A DNA stretch of 64,000 nucleotides from Erwinia piriflorinigrans CFBP 5888 (GTDB lineage Bacteria; Pseudomonadota; Gammaproteobacteria; Enterobacterales; Enterobacteriaceae), in assembly GCF_001050515.1 (NCBI RefSeq), contig NZ_CAHS01000014.1, positions 124,001-188,000 on the forward strand, in the 5' to 3' direction. A program made the translations under genes and the position numbers. Numbering within the stretch: position 1 is the stretch's first letter; each line of letters starts with the position of its first letter. The notes under the pieces are model-generated. The model ran no database searches and had not been told where the DNA came from. It worked only from the letters and a program-made list of their open reading frames with translations. This document shows positions 53,726-64,000 of this stretch, one piece after another.

Positions 53726-55474
53726 ATGCATCTGGATAAAGATCTCTCCACCTGGCAGACATTCCGTCGTCTCTGGCCCATGATTGTGCCATACAAGACG
53801 GGGTTGATTGTGGCCGCAGTCGCACTGATCCTCAATGCGGCGGGCGATACACTTATGCTGTCATTGCTGAAGCCTTTACTTGATGATGGTTTTGGTAAAG
53901 CTGATAACTCGGTGCTGCTGTGGATGCCGCTTGCTGTTATCGGCCTGATGTTGATACGTGGTATCACCAGTTACGCTTCCAGCTACTGTATTTCATGGGT
54001 GTCGGGCAACGTGGTGATGAAGATGCGCCGTAGCCTCTTCAGCCATATGATGGGCATGCCTGTTGCCTTCTTTGACCAGCAGTCCACCGGGACACTGCTG
54101 TCGCGTATTACTTATGATTCGGAGCAGGTCGCCTCCTCTTCGTCCAGCGCGTTAGTCACGGTCGTACGTGAAGGTGCTTCAATCATCGGCCTGTTTATAC
54201 TGATGTTTTACTATAGCTGGCAGCTGTCTTTAATTCTGATTGTTTTGGCTCCGGTGGTCTCTTTTGCTATTCGCACCGTATCCAAGCGTTTCCGTAATAT
54301 CAGTAAAAATATGCAGAATACGATGGGGCAGGTGACCACCAGCGCAGAGCAGATGCTGAAAGGGCATAAAGAAGTGCTGATTTTTGGTGGTCAAAGCATT
54401 GAGAGTGAGCGCTTTAACCGCGTCAGCAACCGCATGCGTCAGCAGGGAATGAAGCTGGTTTCTGCGTCTTCAATTTCCGATCCCATCATTCAGCTGATCG
54501 CTTCACTGGCGCTGGCATTTGTGTTGTTTGCCGCCAGTTTCCCGAGCGTGATGAATACGCTAACAGCCGGTACGATCACCGTGGTGTTTTCATCAATGAT
54601 CGCGTTGATGCGTCCGTTAAAATCTCTGACTAACGTCAATGCTCAGTTCCAGCGTGGAATGGCAGCCTGCCAAACGCTGTTCTCCATCCTCGACAGTGAG
54701 CAGGAAGTGGATACGGGTAAACGCAATGTTGAGCGTGCAAAGGGCGATATCGAATTCCGCGATGTCACTTTTAGCTATCCGGGGCGCGATATGCCCGCGC
54801 TCAAAAATATCAATCTGGCGATCCCGGCGGGAAAAACTGTGGCACTGGTCGGACGTTCTGGTTCCGGCAAGTCAACTATGGCCAGCCTGCTGACGCGCTT
54901 TTACGATATCCAGCACGGTAACATTCTGATGGACGGACACGACCTGCGTGAATACACGCTTGCCTCATTGCGTAATCAGGTGGCGTTGGTATCGCAAAAT
55001 GTCCATCTGTTCAACGATACCGTGGCGAATAACATCGCCTACGCCCGTCATGAGCAATACAGTCGTCAAGATATCGAAAAGGCTGCGACGATGGCGCATG
55101 CCATGGACTTTATCAGCAAGATGGATGAGGGCCTGGATACGATGATTGGTGAAAATGGCGTGTTGCTCTCCGGCGGTCAGCGCCAGCGCATTGCCATCGC
55201 CCGCGCATTGTTAAGAGACTGCCCGATTTTAATCCTCGATGAGGCCACCTCCGCGCTGGACACCGAATCTGAACGTGCCATCCAGTCTGCGTTGGATGAA
55301 CTGCAAAAGAACCGTACTTCACTGGTGATTGCGCACCGTCTTTCTACCATTGAGAAAGCGGATGAGATCATTGTGGTAGAAGATGGTCAGATTGTGGAGC
55401 GCGGTACACATGAAGATCTTCTGGCAGAGCGTGGTGCATATGCGCAGTTGCATAAGATGCAATTTGGCCAATGA
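53726..55474 (+). CDS. msbA: Lipid A flippase MsbA
   Basis: 582 residues, the E. coli length. It has six transmembrane helices in the first half, then the ATPase with Walker [15 protein letters not shown], signature [16 protein letters not shown], Walker [12 protein letters not shown] and the H-loop IAHRLST. It is a homodimer that flips core-lipid A across the inner membrane. It overlaps lpxK by 4 bases (ATGA). Confidence 0.98.
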   Translation: MHLDKDLSTWQTFRRLWPMIVPYKTGLIVAAVALILNAAGDTLMLSLLKPLLDDGFGKADNSVLLWMPLAVIGLMLIRGITSYASSYCISWVSGNVVMKMRRSLFSHMMGMPVAFFDQQSTGTLLSRITYDSEQVASSSSSALVTVVREGASIIGLFILMFYYSWQLSLILIVLAPVVSFAIRTVSKRFRNISKNMQNTMGQVTTSAEQMLKGHKEVLIFGGQSIESERFNRVSNRMRQQGMKLVSASSISDPIIQLIASLALAFVLFAASFPSVMNTLTAGTITVVFSSMIALMRPLKSLTNVNAQFQRGMAACQTLFSILDSEQEVDTGKRNVERAKGDIEFRDVTFSYPGRDMPALKNINLAIPAGKTVALVGRSGSGKSTMASLLTRFYDIQHGNILMDGHDLREYTLASLRNQVALVSQNVHLFNDTVANNIAYARHEQYSRQDIEKAATMAHAMDFISKMDEGLDTMIGENGVLLSGGQRQRIAIARALLRDCPILILDEATSALDTESERAIQSALDELQKNRTSLVIAHRLSTIEKADEIIVVEDGQIVERGTHEDLLAERGAYAQLHKMQFGQ

Positions 55475-56451
55475 TTGAACGAATCTGGAGTGGGCGTAGT
55501 TCACTCTATTTGCTGCTGCTTCCCTTTAGCCTTCTCTACGGGCTGATAAGCAATGTTATGCGCCTCAGTTATTTCTGGGGTTGGCGTAAGGCGTGGCGCG
55601 CGCCCGTTCCGGTGGTAGTGGTAGGTAACCTTACCGCAGGGGGCAATGGCAAAACCCCGGTAGTTATTTGGCTGGTGCAAGCGTTGCAGCAACGTGGGTT
55701 ACGCGTTGGCGTTGTGTCGCGCGGCTACGGCGGCAAGGCAGAGCATTATCCGCTGGTGCTGGGGCCGCAAACGACCACTGATGAAGCTGGTGATGAACCT
55801 GTACTGATTTATCAGCGCACCGGCGCAACGGTGGCCGTTGCGCCGGTGCGGCGTCAGGCGGTTGAAGCGGTGCTGTGCAGCGCGGCAGTCGATATCATCA
55901 TTACCGATGATGGATTGCAGCATTATGCGCTGGCGCGTGATATTGAGATCGTAGTGATTGACGGTGAACGGCGTTTTGGTAACGGCTGGTGGCTCCCGGC
56001 AGGGCCAATGCGTGAACGCGCTTCCCGCCTGCACAGTGTGACGGCAATAGTCACCAATGGTGGTAAAGCCTTGCCCGGTGAAATGGGCATGCAGCTAAAG
56101 CCGGGTTTGGCCGTGAACCTGAAATCCGGCGAGCGGCGGCCCGCTGCTGAACTGGATAATATAGTGGCAATGGCGGGTATTGGCCATCCGCCACGCTTTT
56201 TTAATACTCTGCGGCAGCTGGGAGTGATCCCGATCAAGCAGGTCGCTTTTGCTGACCATCAGTACTACAGCACCGATAGCCTGAATTCACTCACCTCAAC
56301 GGGTCAAACGCTGCTAATGACCGAAAAAGATGCCGTAAAAGCCAGCTCTTTTGCTGCTGATAACTGGTGGTATTTGCCGGTAGATGCCTCTCTGCCCGCA
56401 GCAGAGGCTGAGGTGCTGCTAACCACGATCACTGCATTATCAGCAGGTTAA
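55471..56451 (+). CDS. lpxK: Tetraacyldisaccharide 4'-kinase
   Basis: 326 residues. It has an N-terminal hydrophobic anchor ([15 protein letters not shown]), P-loop [17 protein letters not shown] and [12 protein letters not shown]. It phosphorylates the lipid A precursor at the 4' position. It is translationally coupled to msbA (ATGA overlap). In E. coli ycaQ comes next; here a gap of 276 bp precedes ycaR. Confidence 0.97.
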   Translation: MIERIWSGRSSLYLLLLPFSLLYGLISNVMRLSYFWGWRKAWRAPVPVVVVGNLTAGGNGKTPVVIWLVQALQQRGLRVGVVSRGYGGKAEHYPLVLGPQTTTDEAGDEPVLIYQRTGATVAVAPVRRQAVEAVLCSAAVDIIITDDGLQHYALARDIEIVVIDGERRFGNGWWLPAGPMRERASRLHSVTAIVTNGGKALPGEMGMQLKPGLAVNLKSGERRPAAELDNIVAMAGIGHPPRFFNTLRQLGVIPIKQVAFADHQYYSTDSLNSLTSTGQTLLMTEKDAVKASSFAADNWWYLPVDASLPAAEAEVLLTTITALSAG

Positions 56452-56684
56452 CATCAGCCGCCCCCCATAACGATTTTCTGATGCCATTTCTGGCTGGGCC
56501 GGTTCCAGCCAGAAATCGCGCGATACCACGTTTATCTGCTGGTTATGCCGCCAGTTGGCAAAATAAGTCTGCCAGCGTTGTCAAAAGTCGTCAGGTCGAG
56601 CCACACGATGGCCGGCTCGTCTGCCTGTAAATTTCGAGCAGCCTGGGTAACTTCCGGTACGACAGCTATGATATTCTGACGCGA
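56440..56684 (-). pseudogene. Possible decayed coding fragment in the lpxK-ycaR gap
   Basis: On the minus strand two adjacent open stretches look protein-like but are in different frames. One (56577-56684) reads ...ADEPAIVWLDLTTFDN; the other (56440-56574) reads WQTYFANWRHNQQ...VVSRDFWLEPAQPEM and ends inside the 3' end of lpxK. They would join with one frameshift near 56575. No start codon or family is recognised. It also contains a perfect 11-bp inverted repeat TTTCTGGCTGG/CCAGCCAGAAA (about 56489-56517). It may be a gene remnant or chance. Confidence 0.3.
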
Positions 56685-56727
56685 TTAACCTACCGGCTTA
56701 TATTAGCGGGCCCCTTACGGAGGAATT

Positions 56728-56910
56728 ATGGATCATCGTCTGCTTGAAATCGTCGCTTGCCCGGTATGTCACGGCAAGCTCTATTACAACAAAGAACAGC
56801 AGGAACTTATTTGTAAACCTGACGGTCTGGCTTACCCGGTGCGGGATGGTATTCCCGTGTTGCTGGAAGTCGAGGCGCGTGCGCTGACGCTGGAAGAGAG
56901 CCATCCATGA
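56728..56910 (+). CDS. ycaR: YcaR (Trm112-family small protein)
   Basis: 60 residues, as in E. coli. A CPVC motif ([10 protein letters not shown]) and [24 protein letters not shown] give the Trm112-like fold; only two of the usual four cysteines plus one further Cys are visible. The function is not established. ACGGAGG precedes the ATG, and its stop overlaps kdsB by 4 bases. Confidence 0.92.
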   Translation: MDHRLLEIVACPVCHGKLYYNKEQQELICKPDGLAYPVRDGIPVLLEVEARALTLEESHP

Positions 56911-57653
56911 GTTTTGTTGCCATTATTCCTGCCCGTTTTGCTTCTACCCGTCTGCCGGGGAAACCGCTGGTGGATATACACGGTAAGCCGATGGTGGTTC
57001 ACGTTATGGAGCGGGCGCTTGAATCAGGTGCCGAGCGAGTGATTGTGGCAACCGACCATATTGACGTGGCGCGCGCGGTTGAAGCAGCCGGAGGCGAGGT
57101 CTGCATGACTCGTGCCGATCATCAGTCGGGTACAGAACGTCTGGCAGAAGTGATCGATCACTATCAATTTCCCGATGATAAGGTGATTGTTAACGTCCAG
57201 GGTGATGAGCCGATGATCCCTCCGGTGATTATCCAACAGGTAGCAAAAAACCTCGCTCAGCGTAGCGTAGGGATGGCCACTTTGGCAGTGCCTGTAGACT
57301 CTGTGGAAGAAGCGTTCAACCCCAACGCCGTGAAAGTGGTGCGTGATGCACAGGGTAATGCGCTTTACTTTTCCCGGGCGACCATCCCGTGGGATCGTGA
57401 GCGTTTTGCCACTTCTCAGGACAGTATTGGCGACCACTTCCTGCGTCATATTGGCATCTACGGCTATCGCGCCGGTTTCATTCGCCGCTATGTGCGCTGG
57501 GAAGCCAGCCCGCTCGAACAGATTGAGCTGCTGGAACAGTTACGCGTGCTGTGGTACGGCGAAAAGATCCATGTTGATGTGGCGCAAGCTATTCCCAGTG
57601 CGGGTGTGGATACGGCTGAAGATCTGTTGCGTGTACGCGCAGCCATGAAATAA
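56907..57653 (+). CDS. kdsB: CMP-KDO synthetase
   Basis: 248 residues. It is a nucleotidyltransferase with [19 protein letters not shown], the CTP/KDO region [11 protein letters not shown] and [14 protein letters not shown]. It activates KDO for LPS inner core synthesis. The start lies in an ATGA overlap with ycaR. Confidence 0.97.
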   Translation: MSFVAIIPARFASTRLPGKPLVDIHGKPMVVHVMERALESGAERVIVATDHIDVARAVEAAGGEVCMTRADHQSGTERLAEVIDHYQFPDDKVIVNVQGDEPMIPPVIIQQVAKNLAQRSVGMATLAVPVDSVEEAFNPNAVKVVRDAQGNALYFSRATIPWDRERFATSQDSIGDHFLRHIGIYGYRAGFIRRYVRWEASPLEQIELLEQLRVLWYGEKIHVDVAQAIPSAGVDTAEDLLRVRAAMK

Positions 57654-57769
57654 ATTTTTTTGCGGAGCCGTTGCGGCGGCCCGTAACGCCTCTCGTGAAC
57701 CTGCTTCACCCTGGCGCAAATGCTCCTTCGCCGCGCCATCATATCGCTTTTTGCCAGTGAGGAAGGAAG

Positions 57770-58663
57770 ATGGAACAGCTGCGCTCTGAACTTGCGTTGG
57801 TGCTGGGTGAGCCTGTCAGTCGGGTTGAATGCATTAGCCAGCAGCCTTATGCCAGCCTGTATACCCTGTATGACGGCAGCGGCCAGCCACTGCCGCTAGT
57901 GGCCAGGTATTTCAGAGTGCAGGGTGCCGCAGGACAGGAAGCGCACAAGCTGTCGATATTGGCGCGTGAAGGGAAAGTGCGCGTCCCGATAGTGCATGGT
58001 CTGGTTATCAGCCAGCAGATGCCACGGCATGAAGTTTTACTGATCGAGCGAATAAGCGGTTTTCCGCTTGAGATGCCAATGCGCGCCCCAGACCGCTGGC
58101 GGCAGCTGCGTGAGCAAATAGTGGTTGGGCTGCTCTCATGGCATCGCATCGATAGCCGGGGCCTGGTCGGCAACGTCGACAGCACCCAGCAAAACAGCTG
58201 GCCCGCCTGGTACGCGCAACGTATAGAGGTGTTATGGGCCAGCCTGAACTATATGCGCCCGACCAGCCTCGGCATGGAAGATTGGCAGATATTATTCCGC
58301 AGCCGCGCTCGTCTGGCCTCACTGTTTGTGGGCTTTGACGATCCCTGCGTGTTGATACACGGAAATCTCACGCTGAACAACATGCTTAGAGAAGCCAGGA
58401 GCGATCGTTTGCTGGCAATGATTAATCCTGGTCCGGTTCAGTGGGCTCCGCGTGAATTTGAACTCTATTCACTGTGTGAAACCGGGATAGGGGATGAAGT
58501 GATTGGTGAATACTTGCAATCTGCGCCGGTAGCAGAAGGATTTGTTGCACGCCGCTGGCTTTATATTATCTGGGAAGAAGTGGCGCGCCTGATCCACTGC
58601 GCGCAGTTCGATCACGCACGTTTCAGGCTCGCCACGCGTTCACTGCTACCGTGGCTTACCTGA
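57770..58663 (+). CDS. ycbJ: YcbJ, phosphotransferase-like protein
   Basis: 297 residues, the E. coli length. The APH-like kinase fold is suggested by VLLIERISGFPLEMP and by VLIHGNLTLNNMLREA. Here the usual catalytic HGDL is HGNL, so catalytic Asp is replaced by Asn, and the family may not be an active kinase. The function is unknown. Its 3' end overlaps elyC on the opposite strand by 18 bp. Confidence 0.9.
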   Translation: MEQLRSELALVLGEPVSRVECISQQPYASLYTLYDGSGQPLPLVARYFRVQGAAGQEAHKLSILAREGKVRVPIVHGLVISQQMPRHEVLLIERISGFPLEMPMRAPDRWRQLREQIVVGLLSWHRIDSRGLVGNVDSTQQNSWPAWYAQRIEVLWASLNYMRPTSLGMEDWQILFRSRARLASLFVGFDDPCVLIHGNLTLNNMLREARSDRLLAMINPGPVQWAPREFELYSLCETGIGDEVIGEYLQSAPVAEGFVARRWLYIIWEEVARLIHCAQFDHARFRLATRSLLPWLT

Positions 58664-59428
58664 TGGCTCATTAAGCTGTTTCAGCCACTGCCACAAACGC
58701 CCGATATTCTCATACACGGCGCGTTCACTGTGACCGAGCCAGAATGAGGATGGCAACACACGTTCCCAGAGATTAAGTGGTGAAGCAATAGCCAACTGAT
58801 TGGCAGGCGCAGGCCAGGGCTGCAATCCTTCGTGCTGGAAATAAAGCATGGCCCGGGGCAGATGATTGGCGGAAGTGACCAGCGCGAATGGACGGTTAGC
58901 GACAATTTTTGCGATTTCGTGTGCTTCCTGTTCCGTATCGCGGGGGCGGTCAAGAATGACAATGGCACTGGCGGGGATGCCGAGGGATTGTGCCGTATTG
59001 GCAGTGACTGCGGCAGAGCTTAACGGATTGCCCTGGGCTTTACCCCCGGTAAAAATCAGTTTTGCTCCAGGATTGTCGTGCCAGATACGGATACCCTCAG
59101 CCAGGCGTGGCAGGCTGTTATTGAGCATATTGGAGCTGGGCGCCCATTGCGGGTTCCAGGTATAGCCGCCGCCAAGCACCACGATATAATCCAGTGGATG
59201 CTGATTGTGCCAGGTTGGGTAGCGATTTTCCAACGGAGCTAACAGTCTGTCGGCAACCGGTTGCAGGCTAATAAGCAGTAAAATCAGCCAGGCGACGGAG
59301 ATTAGCGTTCTGGCGCTTTTCTGCCAGCGACTGAACCAGAGCAGGAAAAGTCCCAGTCCCATGATTAACAGTAGGATGGGTAGCGGAAGCAGCAGGCCAC
59401 CAATGATTTTTTTTAGGGTAAAAAACAT
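58646..59428 (-). CDS. elyC: Envelope biogenesis factor ElyC (YcbC, DUF218)
   Basis: 260 residues. Two N-terminal transmembrane helices (about 10-30 and 36-56) are followed by a periplasmic DUF218 domain (DYIVVLGGGYTWNP, KLIFTGGKAQG, TSANHLPRAMLYFQ). E. coli ElyC is needed for peptidoglycan synthesis at low temperature and affects undecaprenyl-phosphate metabolism. It is convergent with ycbJ (18-bp overlap) and divergent from cmoM. Confidence 0.94.
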   Translation of the reverse strand: MFFTLKKIIGGLLLPLPILLLIMGLGLFLLWFSRWQKSARTLISVAWLILLLISLQPVADRLLAPLENRYPTWHNQHPLDYIVVLGGGYTWNPQWAPSSNMLNNSLPRLAEGIRIWHDNPGAKLIFTGGKAQGNPLSSAAVTANTAQSLGIPASAIVILDRPRDTEQEAHEIAKIVANRPFALVTSANHLPRAMLYFQHEGLQPWPAPANQLAIASPLNLWERVLPSSFWLGHSERAVYENIGRLWQWLKQLNEPSGKPR

Positions 59429-59555
59429 GAAGCTGACCTCTTTTTGTCCGAAAAAACATCACCCAGGCGTAAAGCTGCGACTGGAAGGTTCATTATTTGC
59501 CAGTGTATGCCAAAATACCCTGCTGAATCACGCCCTGAAAGCCGGAGCTGCTTGC

Positions 59556-60344
59556 ATGCAGGATCGCAATTTTGATGATATCGCCGAAAAATTCTCGCAG
59601 AACATTTATGGCACCACTAAAGGGCGTATTCGCCAGGCGATCCTCTGGCAGGATCTGGATGCGCTGTTAAGCACGTATCCGGCCGGGCCGCTGTCGGTAC
59701 TTGATGCCGGAGGCGGCGAGGGGCAAACCGGGTGCGGTATTGCCGCGCGTGGGCATCAGGTACTTTTGTGCGATGTTTCACAAGAAATGTTGGCGCGTGC
59801 TCAGCGTCTTGCACAACAGCAAGGCGTGAGTGCTAACATGCAGTTCAAACAAACTGGCGCTCAGCATATCAACCAGCATTTGGCTAACCCGGTCGATCTG
59901 GTATTGTTTCATGCGGTGCTGGAATGGATCGTGGAACCGCAGCAGGCACTCGCCGCGTTGTATCAGGCGCTTAAACCCGGCGGCGTACTGTCCCTGATGT
60001 TTTACAACCTGAATGGTCTGCTGATGCAAACGATGGTATTGGGCAATTTCGGCTATTTGCAGGCGGGGCTGAACAAACGTAAAAAGAAAACGCTGTCTCC
60101 CGACTACCCACGCGATCCGCAGCAGGTTTATGCCTGGCTGGAAGCGTGCGGATTCGTGATTGAAAATAAAACCGGCATTCGGGTTTTCCACGACTATCTG
60201 CGCGATAAAACCAAACAAAGTGACCGATTTGATGAGGTACTGGCCCTGGAGAAGCAGTATTGCCGCCAGGAGCCATTTTTAAGTTTAGGGCGTTACATCC
60301 ACGTTACCGCGCGGAAACCCATAAGGCAGACGAACTATGAGTGA
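59556..60344 (+). CDS. cmoM: tRNA 5-carboxymethoxyuridine methyltransferase CmoM
   Basis: 262 residues from ATG 59556 ([19 protein letters not shown]), with CGGAG upstream; the frame is open well upstream but without conserved sequence. It is a class I SAM methyltransferase: [11 protein letters not shown] motif I and FHAVLEWI. It methylates cmo5U34 of tRNA to mcmo5U. It is the first gene of the cmoM-mukFEB operon and overlaps mukF by 8 bp. Confidence 0.95.
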   Translation: MQDRNFDDIAEKFSQNIYGTTKGRIRQAILWQDLDALLSTYPAGPLSVLDAGGGEGQTGCGIAARGHQVLLCDVSQEMLARAQRLAQQQGVSANMQFKQTGAQHINQHLANPVDLVLFHAVLEWIVEPQQALAALYQALKPGGVLSLMFYNLNGLLMQTMVLGNFGYLQAGLNKRKKKTLSPDYPRDPQQVYAWLEACGFVIENKTGIRVFHDYLRDKTKQSDRFDEVLALEKQYCRQEPFLSLGRYIHVTARKPIRQTNYE

Positions 60345-61659
60345 TTTTTCCCAGACAGTACCTGAACTGGTGGCCTGGGCGCGAAAAAATGATTTTTCCG
60401 TCTCGTTGCCGACCGAGCGTCTGGCTTTTTTGCTGGCGATCGCCACCCTCAACGGTGAGCGTATGGATGGGGAAATGAGTGAAGGCGAACTGATTGATGC
60501 ATTTCGCCACGTCAGCGAAGGATTTGAGCAAACCAGCGAAACGATAGTGGTACGTGCTAACAATGCTATCAATGACATGGTGCGTCAGCGCCTGTTGAAT
60601 CGCTTTACCAGTGAACACTCTGAAGGGCATGCCATCTATCGCCTGACGCCGCTCGGCATTGGCATTACCGACTATTATATTCGCCAGCGTGAGTTTTCCA
60701 CCCTGCGTTTGTCAATGCAGCTGTCGATCGTCGCCAGTGAGCTGAAGCGCGCAGCAGATGCTGCCGATGAAGATGGCGATGAGTTCCACTGGCATCGCAA
60801 CGTTTTCGCACCGTTAAAATATTCGGTGGCGGAGATCTTCGACAGTATTGATATCACCCAGCGCATTATGGATGAGCAACAACAGGCGGTAAAAGACGAT
60901 ATCGCACAGCTTTTGAATAAAGACTGGCGCGCCGCCATCTCCAGCTGCGAACTGCTACTGAACGAAACCTCCGGCACGCTGCGTGAATTGCAGGATACGT
61001 TGGAAGCCGCGGGCGATAAACTTCAGGCCAACCTGCTTCGCATTCAGGATGCAACGATGAGCAGCCCGGATCTCGGCTTTGTCGATAAGCTGGTCTTTGA
61101 CCTGCAAAACAAGCTCGACCGCATTATCAGTTGGGGCCAACAGGCGATGGATCTGTGGATTGGCTACGACCGTCATGTGCATAAATTTATTCGTACCGCC
61201 ATCGATATGGATAAGAACCGCGTTTTTGCCCAGCGACTGCGCCTGTCGGTGCAAAACTACTTCGACATGCCGTGGGCACTCACCCACGCGAACGCCGAGC
61301 GCCTTTACGATATGCGTGATGAAGATCTGGTGTTGCGCAATGAAGAGGTGACGGGTGAACTGCCTTCCGAGCTGGAATATGAAGAGTTCAATGAAATTCG
61401 CGAACAGCTGGCGGCGATGATTGAAGAAGCGCTGGCTGACTATAAAGCGCAGAAAAAGCCGTTAGATCTCGGCGCGGTGATGCGCGATTACCTGACACAA
61501 TATCCGCGCATTCGTCATTTTGACGTGGCGCGTATTGTTGTCGATCAGGCCGTACGCTTAGGCGTGGCCGAAGCAGATTTCTCCGGCCTGGCTGCTCAGT
61601 GGCAGGCTATTAATGATTACGGAGCCAAGGTGCAGGCACATGTCATCGACAAATATTGA
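60337..61659 (+). CDS. mukF: Condensin kleisin subunit MukF
   Basis: 440 residues, the E. coli length. It has an N-terminal winged helix ([38 protein letters not shown]), long middle helices and a C-terminal winged helix that binds the MukB head ([26 protein letters not shown]). It bridges the MukB heads and holds MukE. It overlaps cmoM and mukE. Confidence 0.97.
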   Translation: MSDFSQTVPELVAWARKNDFSVSLPTERLAFLLAIATLNGERMDGEMSEGELIDAFRHVSEGFEQTSETIVVRANNAINDMVRQRLLNRFTSEHSEGHAIYRLTPLGIGITDYYIRQREFSTLRLSMQLSIVASELKRAADAADEDGDEFHWHRNVFAPLKYSVAEIFDSIDITQRIMDEQQQAVKDDIAQLLNKDWRAAISSCELLLNETSGTLRELQDTLEAAGDKLQANLLRIQDATMSSPDLGFVDKLVFDLQNKLDRIISWGQQAMDLWIGYDRHVHKFIRTAIDMDKNRVFAQRLRLSVQNYFDMPWALTHANAERLYDMRDEDLVLRNEEVTGELPSELEYEEFNEIREQLAAMIEEALADYKAQKKPLDLGAVMRDYLTQYPRIRHFDVARIVVDQAVRLGVAEADFSGLAAQWQAINDYGAKVQAHVIDKY

Positions 61660-62365
61660 ACAAGTGATGCCGGTCAGACTGGCACAGGCCCTGGCCAGCC
61701 CGATTTTTCCGGCCCTGGATAGCCAGTTGCGTGCCGGGCGTCATATTGGTATTGAAGAGCTGGATAATCACGCATTTCTGATGGATTACCAGGAGTTCCT
61801 GGAAGAGTTCTATGCCCGCTACAACGTGGAACTTATCCGTGCGCCCGAAGGGTTCTTTTACCTGCGCCCACGCTCTACCACGCTTATCCCACGTTCGGTG
61901 CTTTCCGAACTGGACATGATGGTGGGGAAAATTCTTTGCTATCTCTATCTCAGCCCGGAACGTCTGGCCAATGAAGGGATCTTCAGCCAGCAGGAGCTGC
62001 ACGATGAGCTGATGTCGCTGGCCGATGAGGGCAAACTGCTGAAGCTGGTTAATCAGCGTTCCACCGGTTCTGACCTTGACCGCCAAAAGTTACAGGAAAA
62101 GATGCGCGCGTCATTAAACCGCCTTCGTCGCCTCGGTATGGTGTGGTTTATGGGTAATGACAGCAGCAAATTCCGTATTACCGAATCGGTATTCCGCTTC
62201 GGGGCCGATGTGCGCAGCGGTGACGATGCGCGTGATGCGCAGCTGCGGATGATCCGTGATGGTGAAGCGGTGCAGCTTGACGGTGGCCCGGCACTGAGTG
62301 ATGACGGTGAAGAGGGCGATAATGAAGCGGAAAATAGTGCGCCGGATAGTGCGGAGGAAGAGTAA
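61640..62365 (+). CDS. mukE: Condensin KITE subunit MukE
   Basis: 241 residues from ATG 61640 ([18 protein letters not shown]), which overlaps the end of mukF by 20 bp. It has two winged-helix domains ([28 protein letters not shown]) and an acidic C-terminal tail after about residue 210. It binds MukF dimers and DNA. mukB begins directly after its stop. Confidence 0.96.
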   Translation: MSSTNIEQVMPVRLAQALASPIFPALDSQLRAGRHIGIEELDNHAFLMDYQEFLEEFYARYNVELIRAPEGFFYLRPRSTTLIPRSVLSELDMMVGKILCYLYLSPERLANEGIFSQQELHDELMSLADEGKLLKLVNQRSTGSDLDRQKLQEKMRASLNRLRRLGMVWFMGNDSSKFRITESVFRFGADVRSGDDARDAQLRMIRDGEAVQLDGGPALSDDGEEGDNEAENSAPDSAEEE

Positions 62366-64000
62366 ATGATTGAACGTGGCAAATTTCGCTCACTGACGCT
62401 GATTAACTGGAACGGTTTCTTCGCCCGTACTTTTGATCTTGATGAACTGGTGACAACGCTGTCAGGCGGCAACGGTGCCGGTAAATCGACCACTATGGCG
62501 GCCTTTGTTACCGCGCTGATCCCTGACCTGACGCTGTTACATTTTCGTAACACCACCGAAGCGGGCGCGACCTCTGGTTCACGCGATAAAGGCCTGCACG
62601 GTAAACTGCGTCCCGGCGTGTGTTATGCGGCGCTGGACGTGGTCAACTCACTTCACCAGCGCGTGATTGTCGGCGTACGTTTGCAGCAGATTGCGGGGCG
62701 TGACCGTAAAGTGGATATCAAACCGTTCAGTATTCACGGTCTGCCAACGGCGATTAATCCAACCGAGATCCTGACCGAAACGGTCAGTGCTCGTCAGGCG
62801 CGCGTGCTGCCGCTTAGCGAGTTGAAAGAGAAGTTTGAAGCGATGGAGAGCGTACAGTTTAAGCAGTACAACTCCATTACGGATTACCACTCGGTCATGT
62901 TTGACCTCGGTATTGTGGCGCGCCGCCTGCGCACCGCTGCCGACCGCAGTAAGTACTACCGCCTGATTGAAGCTTCCCTGTACGGCGGTATTTCCAGCGC
63001 GATTACTCGCTCGCTGCGTGACTATTTATTGCCGGAAAACAGCGGCGTGCGTAAAGCTTTCCAGGATATGGAATCGGCGCTGCGCGAAAACCGCATGACG
63101 CTGGAGGCGATCCGCGTCACCCAATCCGATCGCGATCTGTTTAAACATCTGATCTCAGAAGCCACCAACTATGTGTCGGCTGACTACATGCGTCACGCCA
63201 ACGAGCGGCGCATCCACCTTGATGGCGCGCTGTTACTGCGCAATGATCTGTTTACCAGCCGCCAGCAGCGCGCCAGCGAACAGTATCGTCATATCGAAAT
63301 GGCGCGTGAACTCGCAGAACATAATGCGGCCGAAAGCGATCTGGAAACCGATTATCAGGGAGCCAGCGATCATCTGAACCTGGTGCAGACCGCTTTGCGC
63401 CAGCAGGAAAAGATTGACCGCTATGATGCCGATCTTGAAGAGCTGACCTTCCGCCTTGAAGAACAAAATGAGGTCGTGGCAGAAGCGCGTGAAGTGCAGG
63501 AAGAAAATGAAGCGCGCAGTGAAGCCACCGAGCTGGAGGTTGATGAACTGAAAAGCCAGCTGGCCGATTATCAGCAGGCGCTGGACGTTCAGCAAACCCG
63601 CGCTATTCAGTATCAACAGGCGTTACAGGCGTTACAACGTGCTCAGGATATCTGTCAGCTGCGCGATCTTAGCGTCGATAACGCCGAGGAGTGGCAGGAA
63701 ACTTTCCAGGCGAAAGAGCAGGAAGCGACCGACAAACTCCTGATGTTGGAACAGAAAATGAGCGTGGCGCAGGCCGCGCACAGCCAGTTCGAGCAGGCCT
63801 ATGAACTGGTGACCCGTATTGCCGGCCCGGTCAGCCGCAGTGACGCATGGCAGGTGGGGCGCGATCTGCTGCGCGATGCCAGCAACCAGCGCTACCATGC
63901 TGAACAGCTACAGCCGTTGCGTAGCCGCATTAGCGAGCTGGGACAGCGTGTACGTGAACAACAAGACGCTGAACGTCTGCTGAGCGACTTCTGCAAGCGT
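62366..64000 (+). CDS. mukB: Condensin SMC-like ATPase MukB (5' part)
   Basis: 545 codons from ATG 62366, open at the window end; complete MukB is about 1480 residues. The N-terminal ATPase head half has Walker [17 protein letters not shown] (about residues 33-48), then [36 protein letters not shown] long coiled-coil arm begins at about residue 330 (charged heptads, [16 protein letters not shown]). It organises the chromosome with MukEF. Only the N-terminal third is in view. Confidence 0.98.
   Translation, partial: MIERGKFRSLTLINWNGFFARTFDLDELVTTLSGGNGAGKSTTMAAFVTALIPDLTLLHFRNTTEAGATSGSRDKGLHGKLRPGVCYAALDVVNSLHQRVIVGVRLQQIAGRDRKVDIKPFSIHGLPTAINPTEILTETVSARQARVLPLSELKEKFEAMESVQFKQYNSITDYHSVMFDLGIVARRLRTAADRSKYYRLIEASLYGGISSAITRSLRDYLLPENSGVRKAFQDMESALRENRMTLEAIRVTQSDRDLFKHLISEATNYVSADYMRHANERRIHLDGALLLRNDLFTSRQQRASEQYRHIEMARELAEHNAAESDLETDYQGASDHLNLVQTALRQQEKIDRYDADLEELTFRLEEQNEVVAEAREVQEENEARSEATELEVDELKSQLADYQQALDVQQTRAIQYQQALQALQRAQDICQLRDLSVDNAEEWQETFQAKEQEATDKLLMLEQKMSVAQAAHSQFEQAYELVTRIAGPVSRSDAWQVGRDLLRDASNQRYHAEQLQPLRSRISELGQRVREQQDAERLLSDFCKR

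Overview
The window is a conserved stretch of enterobacterial core chromosome. Gene order follows the E. coli 19-21 minute region from rybB-ybjL through to mukFEB. Protein lengths and motifs are close to E. coli throughout, but many E. coli neighbours are missing: rimK, rlmC, hcp-hcr, macAB, an intact cspD, a serW-type tRNA, dmsABC, ycaP, ycaL and ycaQ. This compact form suggests a plant-associated Erwinia/Pantoea-type member of Enterobacterales. The genus is an inference from layout and protein similarity, not a database result.

Layout, left to right. 1-612 is the 5' part of a PAP2-family membrane phosphatase with a PmrA/BasR-type box upstream. 720-820 is the sigma-E-controlled sRNA RybB. 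840-5050 holds ybjL, grxA, ybjC, nfsA and ybjN. 5467-10125 is the putrescine ABC importer potFGHI plus ybjO. 10191-13858 is the arginine importer (artJ, artM, artQ, artI, artP), with paired ARG boxes ahead of artP. 14059-18649 holds ybjP, ybjQ, amiD, ltaE and poxB, followed by the OLD-family nuclease ybjD. 20831-24910 has the N-degron genes clpS and clpA, then infA and aat. 24942-29550 has cydC, cydD and trxB. 30079-37698 has lrp, ftsK, lolA, rarA and serS. 37991-45430 has ycaD, pflA, pflB, focA and ycaO. 45739-51225 has serC-aroA, cmk-rpsA and ihfB. 51425-57653 has the ComEC-like ycaI and the envelope genes msbA, lpxK, ycaR and kdsB. 57770-64000 has ycbJ, elyC, cmoM and mukFEB, with mukB cut by the window end.

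How the genes work together. Several functional units lie close to each other: two polyamine/arginine ABC importers; the ClpS-ClpA-Aat branch of the N-degron pathway; glutathione/cysteine export (CydDC) next to thioredoxin reductase; chromosome segregation proteins (FtsK, MukBEF, IHF); the anaerobic pyruvate-formate system (PflA, PflB, FocA, with an FNR-like box); and LPS assembly (MsbA, LpxK, KdsB).

Points of interest. ftsK is split by a one-base deletion inside a 48-bp tandem repeat that encodes its linker. The downstream motor half has its own AUG with a well-placed Shine-Dalgarno sequence. The left-edge phosphatase has a near-textbook PmrA box. RybB keeps its seed but is short. AmiD lacks the lipobox cysteine. 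Decayed fragments, possibly including cspD, lie in two intergenic gaps. I see no CRISPR array, prophage, insertion sequence, rRNA or tRNA, and no clear accessory or novel multi-gene system.
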